64,000 bases of DNA from Torymus aiolomorphi (taxonomy: Eukaryota > Arthropoda > Insecta > Hymenoptera > Torymidae). The position numbers and the translations under genes are program-made. Below the pieces are notes generated by a model. The model was not told the DNA's origin, did no database searches, and was given only the letters and a program-made list of their open reading frames with translations. Positions 36,831 through 48,755 of this stretch are shown piece by piece (the first letter of the stretch is position 1; each line of letters starts with the position of its first letter). The DNA lies in assembly GCA_036365515.1 (NCBI GenBank), contig CM070874.1, positions 171,543,797 through 171,607,796 of the forward strand, given 5' to 3'.

Positions 36831-37920
36831 GCCGGGTTTGGATATCGGTCGGAAGTAGGCCCATTTTCTGAAAGGCCTTGGAATTTTCTATCTATCCATA
36901 TTTTTGTCTGCCCGATCGGATATTATTAAGTCGGTTAAAAAAAATAAAGAAAAATATGTAAAAATCGAAAATAATTTTTTTTGGCTCTGGGTTTGGATAT
37001 TGGTCGAAAGTAGGGGCACATTTTCTGAAAGATCTTGAAATTTCATATCAATCCATATTTTTGTCTGCCCAATCTGATAATATTAAGCCGGTTAAAAAAA
37101 ATAAAGAAAAATATGGAAAAATCGAAAAAAATTTTTTTGGCTCTAGGTTTGGATATCGGCCGGAAGTAGGCCCATTTTCTACAAGGTCTTGAAATTACCT
37201 ATTTACCCATATTTTTTTTGGCCCGATCGGATATTATTAAGCCGGTTAAAAAAATAAAGAAAAACATGGAAAAATCGAAAATAATTTTTTTGGCTCTGGG
37301 TTTGGATATCGGTCGGAAGTAGGCCCATTTTCTGAAAGGTCTTCAAATTACCTATCAATTCATATTTTTGTCGACCCAATCGGATAATATTAAGTCGCTT
37401 AAAAAAATAAAGAAAAATATCGAAAAATCGAAAATAATTATTTTCGTTGCTGGGTTTGGATATCGGTGGTAAGCAGACCCATTTTCTGAAAGGCCTTAAA
37501 ATCTCTTATCGATCCACATTTTGTCGACTCAATCGGATAATGTTCAGTCGGTTATAAAAAATAAAGAAAAACATGGAAAAATCGAAATTAATTTTTTTCC
37601 TCTGGGATTTGGATATCGGTCGGCTGTGGCCCATTTTCTGAAAGGTCTTGACATTTTGTATCTACCCATATTTTTGTCGGCCCGATCGGACAATATTAAG
37701 TCGTTTAAAAAAATAAGGAAAAATATGGAAAAACTGAAAATATTTTTTTACGCTGTAGGGTTTGGATGTCCGTTGGAAGTAGTTACATTTACTTAAAAGT
37801 CTTGAAATTACCTATCAATTCATATTTTTGTCCTTCGAAAGGGATAATATTAAGTTGGTGAAAAAAATAAAGAAAAAATGGAAAAGTCGTAAATAATTTT
37901 TTTCATCGCTTTTAGAGAAG
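36830..37920. repeat. ~156-bp tandem repeat array, about seven units
   Basis: GGGTTTGGATATCGGTCGGA recurs near 36833, 36995, 37146, 37305, 37450, 37606 and 37760, followed each time by AGTAGGCCCATTTTCTGAAA and an AT-rich AAAAATAAAGAAAAATATGG block. Units are diverged. Confidence 0.85.
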
Positions 37921-38392
37921 TTGTACTTTAAGATCCTAGAGCTATCACTACAAAATTAAAGAAAAAAAAACACGCCTGAGCTAGAGGATATTTGAAACCT
38001 TCGCCGAGTTATATGATTTATGAAACCACTCTATGAGTTGGTGGATTTTCTAAGTCTTCTATGAGTTGGCAGGGTTTTGAAGCAAACCCCGAGTTAGCAG
38101 GTTTTCAAAGAAAAAACCCAAGAAATTTCGAAGAAATGCAATTAATTAATAAATTCAATAAACAGCATGTGATAATACCTTAAACTTTTTAATTTGCAAT
38201 TTAGTAATTACTACATAACTATTTTAAATGTAATTTTCTTGATCATTTTGAATAATTGTATTTATGGAAAATCCGATATGCAGAAAGAATGAAATTTTAT
38301 ATTAAAATATACATTTAAAAAAATTATTTGATGCAATTTATCAATTCTCTTTGAGAAAGCATTCTGCTAAAGCAGTTACCAGCGGTTTTTAT

Positions 38393-39190
38393 TCATGAAT
38401 TGTGAAATTTGTCTATTGGTATACGTTGTTGATATTGAAATAGCTTAAGAAGAACAGGTAAGGTATGAAGCAATGGGTAAGCGTCAGCCCTTGATACGGC
38501 ATTGAGCTTGCGAAAATCGATGCAAAATCGATATTTCTCGTTGTTCTTCCGTATCATTACGACGGGGCTCGACCAAGCACTATTGTAGGGCTCGAGCTCT
38601 TCGTTTTCGGGCATCTCTTGTACATGCCGACTCATCTCCTCCTTTGACACCGGATAGTACCGCTGCTTGACGGGGCGTGCATTTCCCACATCGATATGAT
38701 GAGACATACAGGAAGTGCATCCAAGCGGCAGGTCTTCTTTCCTCAAAATCCGACCGACGATCTCCAGCAGCTGAGCTCGCTGATTCTCCGTGACGTCCTC
38801 CAACCCGATCCATGCTACCTGCAGAGGTTCTGTCGCTGAGACGCCGGCGACCTCCAAGTCCACATACTTATCTGCGACGCGCACCCACAGCTGATTTAAA
38901 TCAGGATCGTGCACGGTGCTGAACGTTCTGGCAAAGTTTGCGCAGAGATAGCAGGACACATCTTCCTCCGGAATTATTGCCACGCAGATATCCCGCTTCA
39001 TGCTGGCCACTTAAAATGGCAACTCCACATAGTCGGCGCTCGTGGCGATATACCCACCTACGACCTTCCCGCGGCGGCCGTAGCTCGGTGTTCGCGGTCT
39101 GTTCATCGCCGCGGCGATTTGCGGGCCGGCCATCCCCATCACAGTGCGTGACGCACCTGTGTCATATAGAGCCTGTGTCATATTACGTGC
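38393..39190 (-). pseudogene. Ty3/Gypsy-like pol fragment (protease to start of RT)
   Basis: A retropepsin start with the active-site triad LYDTGASRTVMG is read near 39170-39140 on the minus strand. The same frame reaches a TAA at 39011-39013 and then continues through HHIDVGNARPVKQRYYPVS into the RT fingers (WSSPVVMIRKNNEKYRFCID, FRKLNAVSRADAYPL). The sequence ends near 38420, before the palm catalytic YxDD, in an unrelated tail. It is therefore a short internal piece with an in-frame stop; no LTRs were found. Assignment to Ty3/Gypsy rests on the FRKLNAVSRADAYPLL wording. Confidence 0.85.
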
Positions 39191-39239
39191 CTAAAAGCCA
39201 TTCTGAGAAAAATGGATCCGCGGCAGCTCACTAGTACAC

Positions 39240-40790
<1,551 letters not shown>

Positions 40791-40794
40791 TATT

Positions 40795-42044
40795 TTAAGT
40801 TTCTCTTTTTAACATCAAACAGTAGTCCGCCATCATATTTACACCCCACACGCCTTGGTATCTTCTCTCCATTACTTTCAAATCTTGATGAAAACGTTCA
40901 CCTTGCTCCTCACTGTAATCACCTAAGTTGTCTTGAAAGTGCTCCAGATGAGAATGCAAAAAATGCAATTTAACACCCATCAAATAACCTAAAAGTTGGT
41001 AGAATTATCGAGCAAATGATTGACAAGTTCTTCATAGTTGTAACTTTTATGATTTCTTAAAAAGTTTTCAGCAATACTTTTAAAACTTAACAAGGCTGAT
41101 TTTTCTATCTCATTCATGTGATGTATAAAGTTTTGATCTTTAAACATTTTATGGATTTGCGTACCATCGAAAATACCTTCTTTTGTATTGGAAACACTGA
41201 GTTTTTCAAACTGCTTATGTAAATGTATGAAACATTGCCCTTGTTTGTCCAAAGCTTTCGTGAATTGTTTCATTAGGCCTAGCTTTATATGCAATGGAGG
41301 AAGAAGAATTTTTGACTGTTCGATCAATGGTTCTCGAATAAGGTTGTGACTGCCTCGATTCAGTGCATTTCTATTTTGTCATTCTGTTTGTTTGTAATCC
41401 TTCATGCGATCCCTACTATCCCATAAGCACAAAAAACATAGGAACTCAGTGAATCCTGCCTGCTGTTCTAGTATAATAGAAATGATTTTTAAGTAGAAGT
41501 GATTTATAAGATTCTTTAAGCTTAGTAGAGCGAGGTATTGGAATGCTCGCGTACTTATTTCCGTTGTGTAACAGAACTGCTTTTAAGCTACGTTGCAAAG
41601 AATCTATGAAAAGTCTCTATTCATTGGGTTGATATACATTTGCTTTCATTTATTTAAGAGATCTCTAACGTCCGCACAATATATTAACTTTTTATCTTCA
41701 TCGAGAGTAAAATATTTCCTTGACACTTTTTTCTACTCTCTATATATGAAAAATTTAGTCCCTGGTTGCGCCAAGCCACGCCTTATAAGTACTGAGGACG
41801 TAAATCCAATATATTTCGATACACCAGTATCTCGGATAAAATCGCTTAACTCCTTTTGATTGAAGGATTTTCGAAATCGTTTCTCACCAGCTGGAACGTA
41901 CTCATCATCGCTTTCATTTACTTCACGTGCATTGATTTGGGTTTGCTCGCATTCGCCTTCTTCGTATTCGTCAATACATGTCATCTTCATGTAAATCTCT
42001 TTCCTTTGTACCTTACTTAGATACTTCCATAGATTCATGACCAT
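40795..42044 (-). pseudogene. Decayed copy of a dispersed arthropod protein of unknown function
   Basis: Fragments in order on the minus strand: EKRFRKSFNQKELSDFIRD (41880-41820), SLKAVLLHNGNKYASIPI (about 41590-41540), KILLPPLHIKLGLMKQFTKA (41315-41255), and VKLHFLHSHLEHFQDNLGDY with SEEQGERFHQDLKVMERRYQ (40975-40855). This order matches a protein I recognise from many arthropod assemblies, where it occurs in multiple copies and is annotated only as uncharacterised. Frame changes and stops break it at least three times. Whether the parent is a transposon gene or a multicopy host gene is not known to me. Confidence 0.75.
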
Positions 42045-42510
42045 CTAAAGAATTCTTTTATTTTGTCTTTATCGGACGCATTCACATATGATTTGAAAAA
42101 TGGTTTCGTCATTGAAGATATGCTTGCGTAATTAAATCTTTGATTTAATGTTTGAATTGAAACCATTTACCGCATTCGTGTAGGAACAGCAGCCTTCGTG
42201 TGTTTATGGTTGCTGCTTGTTGTTCGCGGCAAAAATGAAAAAAATTTATCATATTTTAACTTTTTCATCGATTGAACATCTACAGCCAACTACTACACAT
42301 GCCTTGTGGGGACCACGTTGTGTCTTTTGTAAGAATTTCTATACATTGAAGAAAATGTCTCTATTCGCATTTTTAATAAATCTTCGTTATTTTTCCACCT
42401 CAAACTAATCACACAAGTGATAAAGAATATTTCAATCATTATCACACTTCTGATTTACGATAAGGCTTTTTGTGGCATTGTATCTAACACAAGCCAATTC
42501 GTAAACGTGT

Positions 42511-42662
42511 GAAAAAAAGATACATTGCTTATACCTCCACCCAGAGTATCTCCACGCGGTGACGGCGGGCCAGTTATTTTGTCCATTTTTGGCTTTAAAA
42601 TTCTGGCAAGATCTCTGGAAAGTCTTAAGCCGTCATGGCAGGTACAAGCAATGTATCTTTTA
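42511..42662. mobile_element. Small hairpin (MITE-like) element
   Basis: AAGATACATTGCTTATACCT at 42511 is nearly the reverse complement of AGGTACAAGCAATGTATCTT ending near 42662; the inner sequence is GC-richer and also partly self-complementary. No flanking duplication was established. Confidence 0.5.
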
Positions 42663-42676
42663 CGATGTAGGAAAGT

Positions 42677-43240
42677 AGTATACATCCTACTGTGGAGAGA
42701 CTAAACAAATGACGTCATCGTGCCCCGCCCGGGCTATCTTATCTTTGTTTACATAAACAGTAATTAAGATATCTTAATAGCCTGTTGTTATGGTTTGTTT
42801 ACATAAACAAGCAATAAAGAAGCAATTAAGATATCTTAATAGCCTGTTGTTATGGTTTGTTTACATAAACAAGCAATAAAGAAGCAATTAAGATATCATA
42901 ATAGCTGTAAATATAAGCAGAGAGATCCCGTACGGGAATCGATGACACATTTTCGTCTCTCTCCATAGTAGAATGGTGTTCTCGGGAGGCAGTGATGCTG
43001 CCCCTCTTATTATTATTGTTGTTCAACAATATAGTAATTAATGTGTCTTTATTGATTGTTTATATAAACAAGCAATTAAGATATCTTAATTACATGAACA
43101 AACATAAAAATGTTTTTACAAAACAATTAATAAAAGACCGATTAAGATATTTAAATTAATGTTGCTAAACAATAGATAAGAAATTGTCCCGTATCGGAAT
43201 CGATGACGTCACGAGCCTACGCCATAGTAGAAAGTATACT
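42677..43240. repeat. Candidate terminal region of the Polinton with internal repeats
   Basis: Ends are inverted copies (AGTATACATCCTACTGTGG and CCATAGTAGAAAGTATACT), followed inward on both sides by TGACGTCATCG / CGATGACGTCA. Inside are two to three ~60-bp repeats made of TTGTTTACATAAACA and AATTAAGATATCTTAAT palindromes, plus a third CTCTCCATAGTAGAATGG near 42962. It may be two Polinton ends abutting, or a separate small element. Confidence 0.5.
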
Positions 43241-43324
43241 GATTTATAATTTTAATTAATCAATATTCTTATTGTCTAAACATAATAAACAATAAAAAGA
43301 TCAATTAAGATAAATGAAATATGT

Positions 43325-43335
43325 GTGCGTGCGTG

Positions 43336-43404
<69 letters not shown>
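43325..43404. repeat. (GT)n microsatellite
   Basis: About 30 GT dinucleotides after a GTGCGTGC lead-in. Confidence 0.95.
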
Positions 43405-43408
<4 letters not shown>

Positions 43409-43447
43409 AGATATCGAATAGTATGTTTTTACGTGATATTATATTGT

Positions 43448-43463
43448 GGTCCTGAAGAGGACC
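43448..43463 (-). promoter_or_regulatory. Histone-mRNA-type 3' stem-loop
   Basis: Read on the minus strand: AAAAC, six-base stem GGTCCT, loop CTTC, stem AGGACC, then ACA. This fits the replication-dependent histone 3' stem-loop plan (GGYYYU stem, four-base loop, ARRRCC, ACC-type flank). It lies about 30 nt past the stop codon of the 92-codon ORF at 43495, the usual spacing in histone mRNAs. The first loop base is C rather than the usual U, and I see no obvious purine-rich downstream element, so processing is unproven. Confidence 0.5.
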
Positions 43464-43494
43464 GTTTTGATAAAAAATTAACAGTCAACGATTA

Positions 43495-43773
43495 TTAAAA
43501 TCGTTTGTACGCTTGTTTCTCTGGAAACGAGAAGGTGTTCTTGGAGAAGCTATTGTGCGATGACGATTTTGATGATGATGATGACGACGATGATGGCTGT
43601 ATAAGCGGCTGCTTCTCTTTATCGCCGGTGTAATTTTTCGTAGCGTTCTTGCTTTGCGGTGGCCCCATACTTCTTGCTTGTTTGGCGTTCAGTATGAAAA
43701 TGGTACCTCTCGTTTCGCGCATCGCATTATAAATGAATATACTATACTTTGCATCATGTGGTGTAGAGACCAT
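43495..43773 (-). CDS. 92-aa Ser-rich protein, unknown function
   Basis: The ORF reads an ordered N-terminal half (residues 1-40, with YSIFIYNAM and GTIFILNAKQAR) and a low-complexity Ser/Lys tail with eight consecutive Ser. It is the last minus-strand gene at the left end of the Polinton. I do not recognise the family. Its stop codon is followed closely by the histone-type stem-loop at 43448-43463, which suggests that the transcript could end there. Because gene context is strong but homology is absent, coding status is moderate. Confidence 0.5.
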   Translation of the reverse strand: MVSTPHDAKYSIFIYNAMRETRGTIFILNAKQARSMGPPQSKNATKNYTGDKEKQPLIQPSSSSSSSSKSSSHNSFSKNTFSFPEKQAYKRF

Positions 43774-43942
43774 GCGTAGGAACTGGTGGCGCCAAAATGG
43801 AGTATGCAGAGTATATCTATGATATATGAATTTTATAAGAAAGGTTTGGTGGATAGGATAGAAGGTAAAAAATAAAAAAGATTGTTGGTTTCTAATTAAA
43901 ATTTGAATATATATTGTTTAAGCCTTTAAATAATATTACAAA

Positions 43943-44790
43943 TTAATTTGTGAACATATAATCGTACATATCATGAGCCAAGTTGGATAAGCCAAAGGCA
44001 TAAAATTCCATAAGAAAAATGTCGTACAGATCTTTATTCATATTACCGAATTCCATGTGCAACTTTGCTCTATTATTAATTTCATTTTTACGCAATGAAC
44101 AATATTGTTTAAACGCAGCAGTGTCTTTCAAAATATTTTTCGCTTTTTCAGTGCTTTCTCTCTTTAACTCAACTTTTAAAAACTCAATTACGTTATCGAT
44201 ACCGCGATTTATAAATCCGGCACTTTCTTCTAAACGTTTTAGCCACTCATCGACACATTCGCGCACTTCTCGTAGGCCGTTCAAAGTTGCCTGCTGCATG
44301 ACGATTCCGGGTGGACTTTCGTATTTTCTTTTCTTCTGTGGTATCTCGTACTGTGAACAACTGTCTGGAAACTGCGTCTCCTCGTCTATTGGTTGCCCTT
44401 CGGGAAAGTCTCCTCTGACGAGCTTCGGTGTCGGTACATTAGGTCTCTCGTCGATAAGGATGGACCTTACTCCGTACGCCGTTGTAAAATTGATGTCGTG
44501 GTTTGGAAGAAATATTTTTGAAGGCTTACCGAAGTCTTTGTAGAAGGTGAATGAATCTAGCACATACCCCATCATCGCGTCCATTTGGTCGCTGATCAGT
44601 TCCCAACTGTTTTTTTCGAGAGTTACGTACTTTGCAGGAGACCCTGTACTACAGAGTTTCACCACAGCTCTATAAAATCCTGCGTGGTGTTCCAATCCAA
44701 CAACGACTCTTTTGGAATTTGATTTATTGATAGCGTAGGTTGTAGACAGGAAGAGATTTGGCAGATCCATGTTTTTATTAACTTGCGATG

Positions 44791-44826
<36 letters not shown>

Positions 44827-44926
44827 GAGGTAGTGGTGGTGCAGCTGATGGCGGAGGTAGTGGTGATGGAGTTACTGCTACTGAAGCTTCTACTGAAGCT
44901 GCTGCTGATGCTTCGTTTTTGTCCAT
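43943..44926 (-). CDS. 327-aa Polinton protein; possible ssDNA-binding PC4-like domain
   Basis: The start is the ATG at 44926. Residues 1-47 are an Ala/Pro/Ser low-complexity leader encoded by trinucleotide runs. Residues ~70-120 (RVVVGLEHHAGFYRAVVKLC to KYVTLEKNSWELI) have the strand-strand-helix look of PC4/whirly single-strand DNA-binding folds, where a conserved Trp follows a 'LT/LE' strand. Residues ~215-327 are mostly helical with KKRKYE as a possible nuclear localisation signal. The ORF is intact. I do not know an established name; the PC4 idea is inference and should be tested by profile or structure comparison. Confidence 0.7.
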
Positions 44927-45159
44927 TTTAAAGCAAGAGTATACTTAGAGATTGAACGGACACTGGAATATCCATGCGCGAGCATACTCTCAAATGGAAT
45001 GGATACTCGTGACTGAAGGCAAGCATGTCGGGCTCCAGCTTTTACACGTATGTCCCCACCATGCTCTGTTTTCTCATTGGCCGATGAATCCGTTACGTAC
45101 CATTCCCTCATCCAATCAGTGAACGGAGTGACGCCGTTGTAATATATAGAATTCAACAA

Positions 45160-45720
45160 GATGAAAGCGATGAATGTAACATAACCTTACTACCCTTTCG
45201 TATTCGCGATAAAAAAGTACGTTGGAATGACGTGAGCTTAGAGAGTAACGAATACGCGATAAAAATAACGGTTTCCGAGAAAGAAATCGATGGATGTAAC
45301 ATAACCCCACTTTCCGTTTCGTATTCGCGATAAAAAAGTACGTTGGGATGACGTGCGCTTAGAGAGTAACGAATACGGGATAAAAAATAACGGTTTCCGA
45401 GAAAGAAATCGATGAATGTAACATAACGTCACTTTCCGTTTCGTATTCGCGATAAAAAAGTACGTTGGAATGACGTGAGCTTAGAGAGTAACGCGAATAC
45501 GAGATAAAAATAATGGTTTCGGAGAAAGATTATGATGAAAGAAATCCTTGAATGTAACGTAACCTCACTTCCCGTTTTGTATTCACGATAAAAAAGTACG
45601 TTGAAATGACGTGAGCTTAAACAGTAACGAATACGAAATAAAGATGACGACGAAATAAATTCTTATATGTAACCTAACCTTACTTTTGGCTTTGTATTAC
45701 GCGATAAAAGTTTCAGTTAC
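45160..45720. repeat. ~122-bp tandem repeats, 4-5 units
   Basis: CGTATTCGCGATAAAAAAGT occurs at 45199, 45320 and 45442, with a diverged unit near 45575 and a partial near 45695. Units also share GAATGTAACATAACC and TGACGTGAGCTTAGAGAGTA. They sit in the intergenic space upstream of the 327-aa gene and downstream of the protease gene, with no gene of their own. Confidence 0.88.
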
Positions 45721-45953
45721 AATCGCAGCCGATGTGAACGTATGATATGAAAATAAGCAAAATAGAGATACTGTTATAATATTAACGTGATAATTTCTTG
45801 AAAGCATGCAGGGGAATCAGGTGGTAGGTAAGGATGTGAAAAAGAGTCTAACACTAAATGTAAATTTGTTACACATACAATTTTTATTTTACGAAGAACT
45901 TACGAAAGTATGCATATTTTACTCTTACATCTATGATTACAAAAAGAAAAAAT

Positions 45954-46496
45954 TTATAATTTTGCGTTACATGTTTGATTACTCTGCCCAGTTCCTAATG
46001 AAGTGTCTCTTGGAAGAAAACGATTTCTGTAAGGATTCGCCTTTCTGGCTCGCTTTTGTGAAATAACTTTATAAAATTTAGTAGCTATGTTATCGTTTTT
46101 GTATGTATTGTATGAAAAGATGCGATAAAACGCGCGTAAAGAACTACCACTACACATATGATGCAAAAACATAATGCAATATTCACCGCACACTTTTGAA
46201 TCAAAACTTTGTAATGGTTTCTTGTTCCACTGGAAACGCACGCAGTTTCTTCGTAGGCGATCAAGATGGAGTGCTGAGGTTGGGGCGATCCCGTAACTGT
46301 CGAAATATACTCCGTATCCATTTTTGTCTATGTAAATGGCAACCCAATGCGAACCTGGTTTATTTGCTGTATCTAGATTGGTCACAATAGCCACAGGTGG
46401 ACTTAAAATTTTTGGAATGTGATCAGCAGCATACACACCTATTGTATTCGCTCTTAGCGCACGTATCGCATGCATTATTGTCCTTGTGTTCATCAT
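45954..46496 (-). CDS. Adenain-like cysteine protease (C5/Ulp1 type)
   Basis: 180 aa, intact, starting at tandem ATGs (46496). The catalytic triad is visible: His50 in GSHWVAIYI, Asp66 in VYFDSYG and Cys103 in KVCGEYCIMF, with Gln96 positioned for the oxyanion hole. This is the maturation protease that Polintons and adintoviruses share with adenoviruses, which cleaves capsid precursors during assembly. The C-terminal 40 residues are basic (QKRARKANPYRNRF). Its start overlaps the end of the upstream exonuclease-like gene by 74 nt in another frame, which supports a compact viral-style layout. Confidence 0.93.
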   Translation of the reverse strand: MMNTRTIMHAIRALRANTIGVYAADHIPKILSPPVAIVTNLDTANKPGSHWVAIYIDKNGYGVYFDSYGIAPTSALHLDRLRRNCVRFQWNKKPLQSFDSKVCGEYCIMFLHHMCSGSSLRAFYRIFSYNTYKNDNIATKFYKVISQKRARKANPYRNRFLPRDTSLGTGQSNQTCNAKL

Positions 46497-46572
46497 GTAA
46501 TTGATTCTCCCTGAATATATTTGTATTTACAGACTTTTCACTGGGAACGTTCTCAGTGAATACAATGTTGAA

Positions 46573-46613
<41 letters not shown>

Positions 46614-47272
46614 TTGCTTTTACCGCGTGTGTGCTACTGTCTTCGTCGTCTCCGTCGGTTACATCTACTCCACCTGGTTCACCAAAGCGAAAAGACTTTC
46701 TGCTTTCGTTACGATACTTGCAAAGAGCAGCGTAAAATCTTTCGCTTTGTATGGTTTCATTTACTTCGCACCACTCTTCTGGAAGTATACTGTACAGCCA
46801 TTTTCTTAGTAGGTTTGCTTTGAAAAGTGCACAAAAGTCTTTCTTATTTTCTATATGTTTTTCGATATGACTTGCACATACTAATGAATTCGGAAATAGT
46901 CCTTCTAATTTACTAAACGATGGCGACCTCCACTCTTCGAGGTTTATAACGCACCTTCCAAGTACGTTCTCGAGATACCTTCGTTTTTGATCCCCTCGCA
47001 CGTAAATATTTCTCCCCTTCTTGACAAGTTTGTAAAGATGATGGCGCAATCGTCGTAATGATACGTCACCTTCGAACCACTCTATTCCGTGTAAGTGAAC
47101 TGCAATAGCTGTTTGTCGTCTTTATGTCTGGTGGCAAATGCAAAAAATTACAAGGTGGGCCTGCTATCCAATGACCGACTATGAGCTCTTGCAATGCGAT
47201 CACAGCCACTTCCTTTGGCAAAAAATTTCTGTTAACGTCGCGAAAACCTTGTATGTCGACAATGAAATCCAT
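46423..47272 (-). pseudogene. Exonuclease-like protein of the Polinton, frameshifted
   Basis: Two pieces belong together. The 5' piece (47272-47066) begins DFIVDIQGFRDVNRNFLPKE, and the 3' piece (about 47100-46423) contains LHGIEWFEGD, NIYVRGDQKRRYLENVLGR, VINLEEWRSPSF and CASHIEKHIENKKDFCALF. A frame change near 47100 joins them. Starting with a VDIxGF strand, an acidic residue in NLEEW after a 'YVRG..K..YL' helix and a final His/Cys box resembles the order of DEDDh 3'-5' exonuclease folds; I recognise such 'VDIQGF' proteins from arthropod genomes as uncharacterised. The exonuclease role is inference. The C-terminus is acidic (Asp run) and then Cys-rich. Confidence 0.6.
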
Positions 47273-47407
47273 GATTTAAGGAGTGAGCGCGAGAGTGTAT
47301 CGCTATGTAAAAGACCAAATAACAACTGATCCTCACGCGTTGGGGTTTCATTTCTGATATACGCTTATCCCCACTACTCTTGTTTCTCCTTCTTCTTCTT
47401 CTTATAT

Positions 47408-48748
47408 TTACGCGCTAAAATCCGATAGGATTTGCTTGCTCGAATCGATTTCCAGTACGTTATCGTATTCTGCGTAAATGATGCAATTTATGGTACTAGT
47501 GAGAGCGCCCTCGAATCGCACTTCCACGCGCACGCTACCCGACCGCACGAGGTTCCAGTGTGTAGCACAATGAGCTGATAAATCTGGTGTTAAGTCAAAA
47601 GCCGTCAGAAAATTTCCTCGTGCGTAATTGTGACGATTGATGCCGTTGCCTTCGTTGAGAAAATGTATACCTGTACCCGAGAACAGCGTATGGTAAGCAT
47701 CTATGTAGAGGCCGCTGTTGCCGGTAAAGTGAGGTTGTAACGGTTTGCTTGGAATTTGCACTCCGTCGACGTACAAAGAAAGATAATTTATCGAAAAGTG
47801 TTGAAAATTGAACGGGTTGAATTTACGATTTCCATTAAACGCTTTGTTGTCGACGAAACCTATAATTATTCTTTTAGGCAGCTGCCCGAGGATGACGTTG
47901 TCGAGAGTGTCCCCGAGAATTCCAGTGTGAAGCGTGAAAGACTTAACTTCGACACGTGTAATCGGATACTTGGCTGTAGCTTTAGCTAAGGCATTGGCGT
48001 GCCCAAGGAAAACACCAGGATTTATCTTTACTCTGCGTATGATGAGACTGGCTTCTTTGATTTAGACACGGAATTTACCATCATCCGACACATCCATCAA
48101 GCAAAATGCATCTTTGCTTCGTACGAGGCGTACTCTCATCTCAACTCCGTTGATAAGCATTTTATCTTGATTAAATACGTCGCAATGCAAATGACCAATC
48201 ATATCGACGGTTTTCCCTCCAAGTATGTAATGTTGACGATATAGGGCTCCTTTGTTCGCGGTAGCATTTTCTATAGGAATATTCGGAGCAGCTTCAAAGT
48301 TGTCAAACGTATCATCGTACCAAAGTGCTGTAGTTAAATGCGATTCTTTAGCAGCCGGAGAATAACTCAACAATGATTCAATATAAGCTCTATAGGGGTA
48401 GGCGTTGTTGGGAGGCGAAACGAGTTTTTGATTAAAAAAAACGTCGACTTGATTAAATAGCGAATGAAGAAAATTGTTAACTGGGGCAACTTTGACGTTT
48501 TCCGCTTCGCCTTCTATTGGTTCAACCTTTGCTTGAATGTAAAGCATCGTGTGCGCAAGGTCTATGTAATGTTCACTACCACTTGGCACCACAAACTCTA
48601 TGGGAGCATCTCCTTCGTCGCTGAGCGATGATACGGGCTTGTAGTGTAAGAAACTGCTACTCTCTATGGAAGTTTGAGTCGCTGGTAGAGAAAAAATGTC
48701 TAACTCACTGGACATACATTCTGTCGAGTGCGAATGTAAGAACGCCAT
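47408..48748 (-). pseudogene. Double-jelly-roll major capsid protein, one in-frame stop
   Basis: The frame runs from an ATG at 48748 to a stop at 47408 (447 codons), interrupted only by a TAA at 48060-48062 (codon 229). The first half carries conserved stations such as NNFLHSLFNQVDVFFNQKLV and YPYRAYIESLLSYSPAAK. The second half carries GNGINRHNYARGNFL, AFDLTPDLSAH and NLVRSGSVRVEVRF. This is the pattern of Polinton/adintovirus capsid hexon-like proteins. Because everything else is in frame, the stop is either a recent inactivating change or a sequencing error. The neighbouring basic virion protein (48756) begins almost directly upstream. Confidence 0.92.
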
Positions 48749-48755
48749 TTTTTTT

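Noticed and set aside
44019..44543. 174-codon plus-strand ORF
   Set aside because: Antisense to the 327-aa Polinton gene, which has better composition and context.
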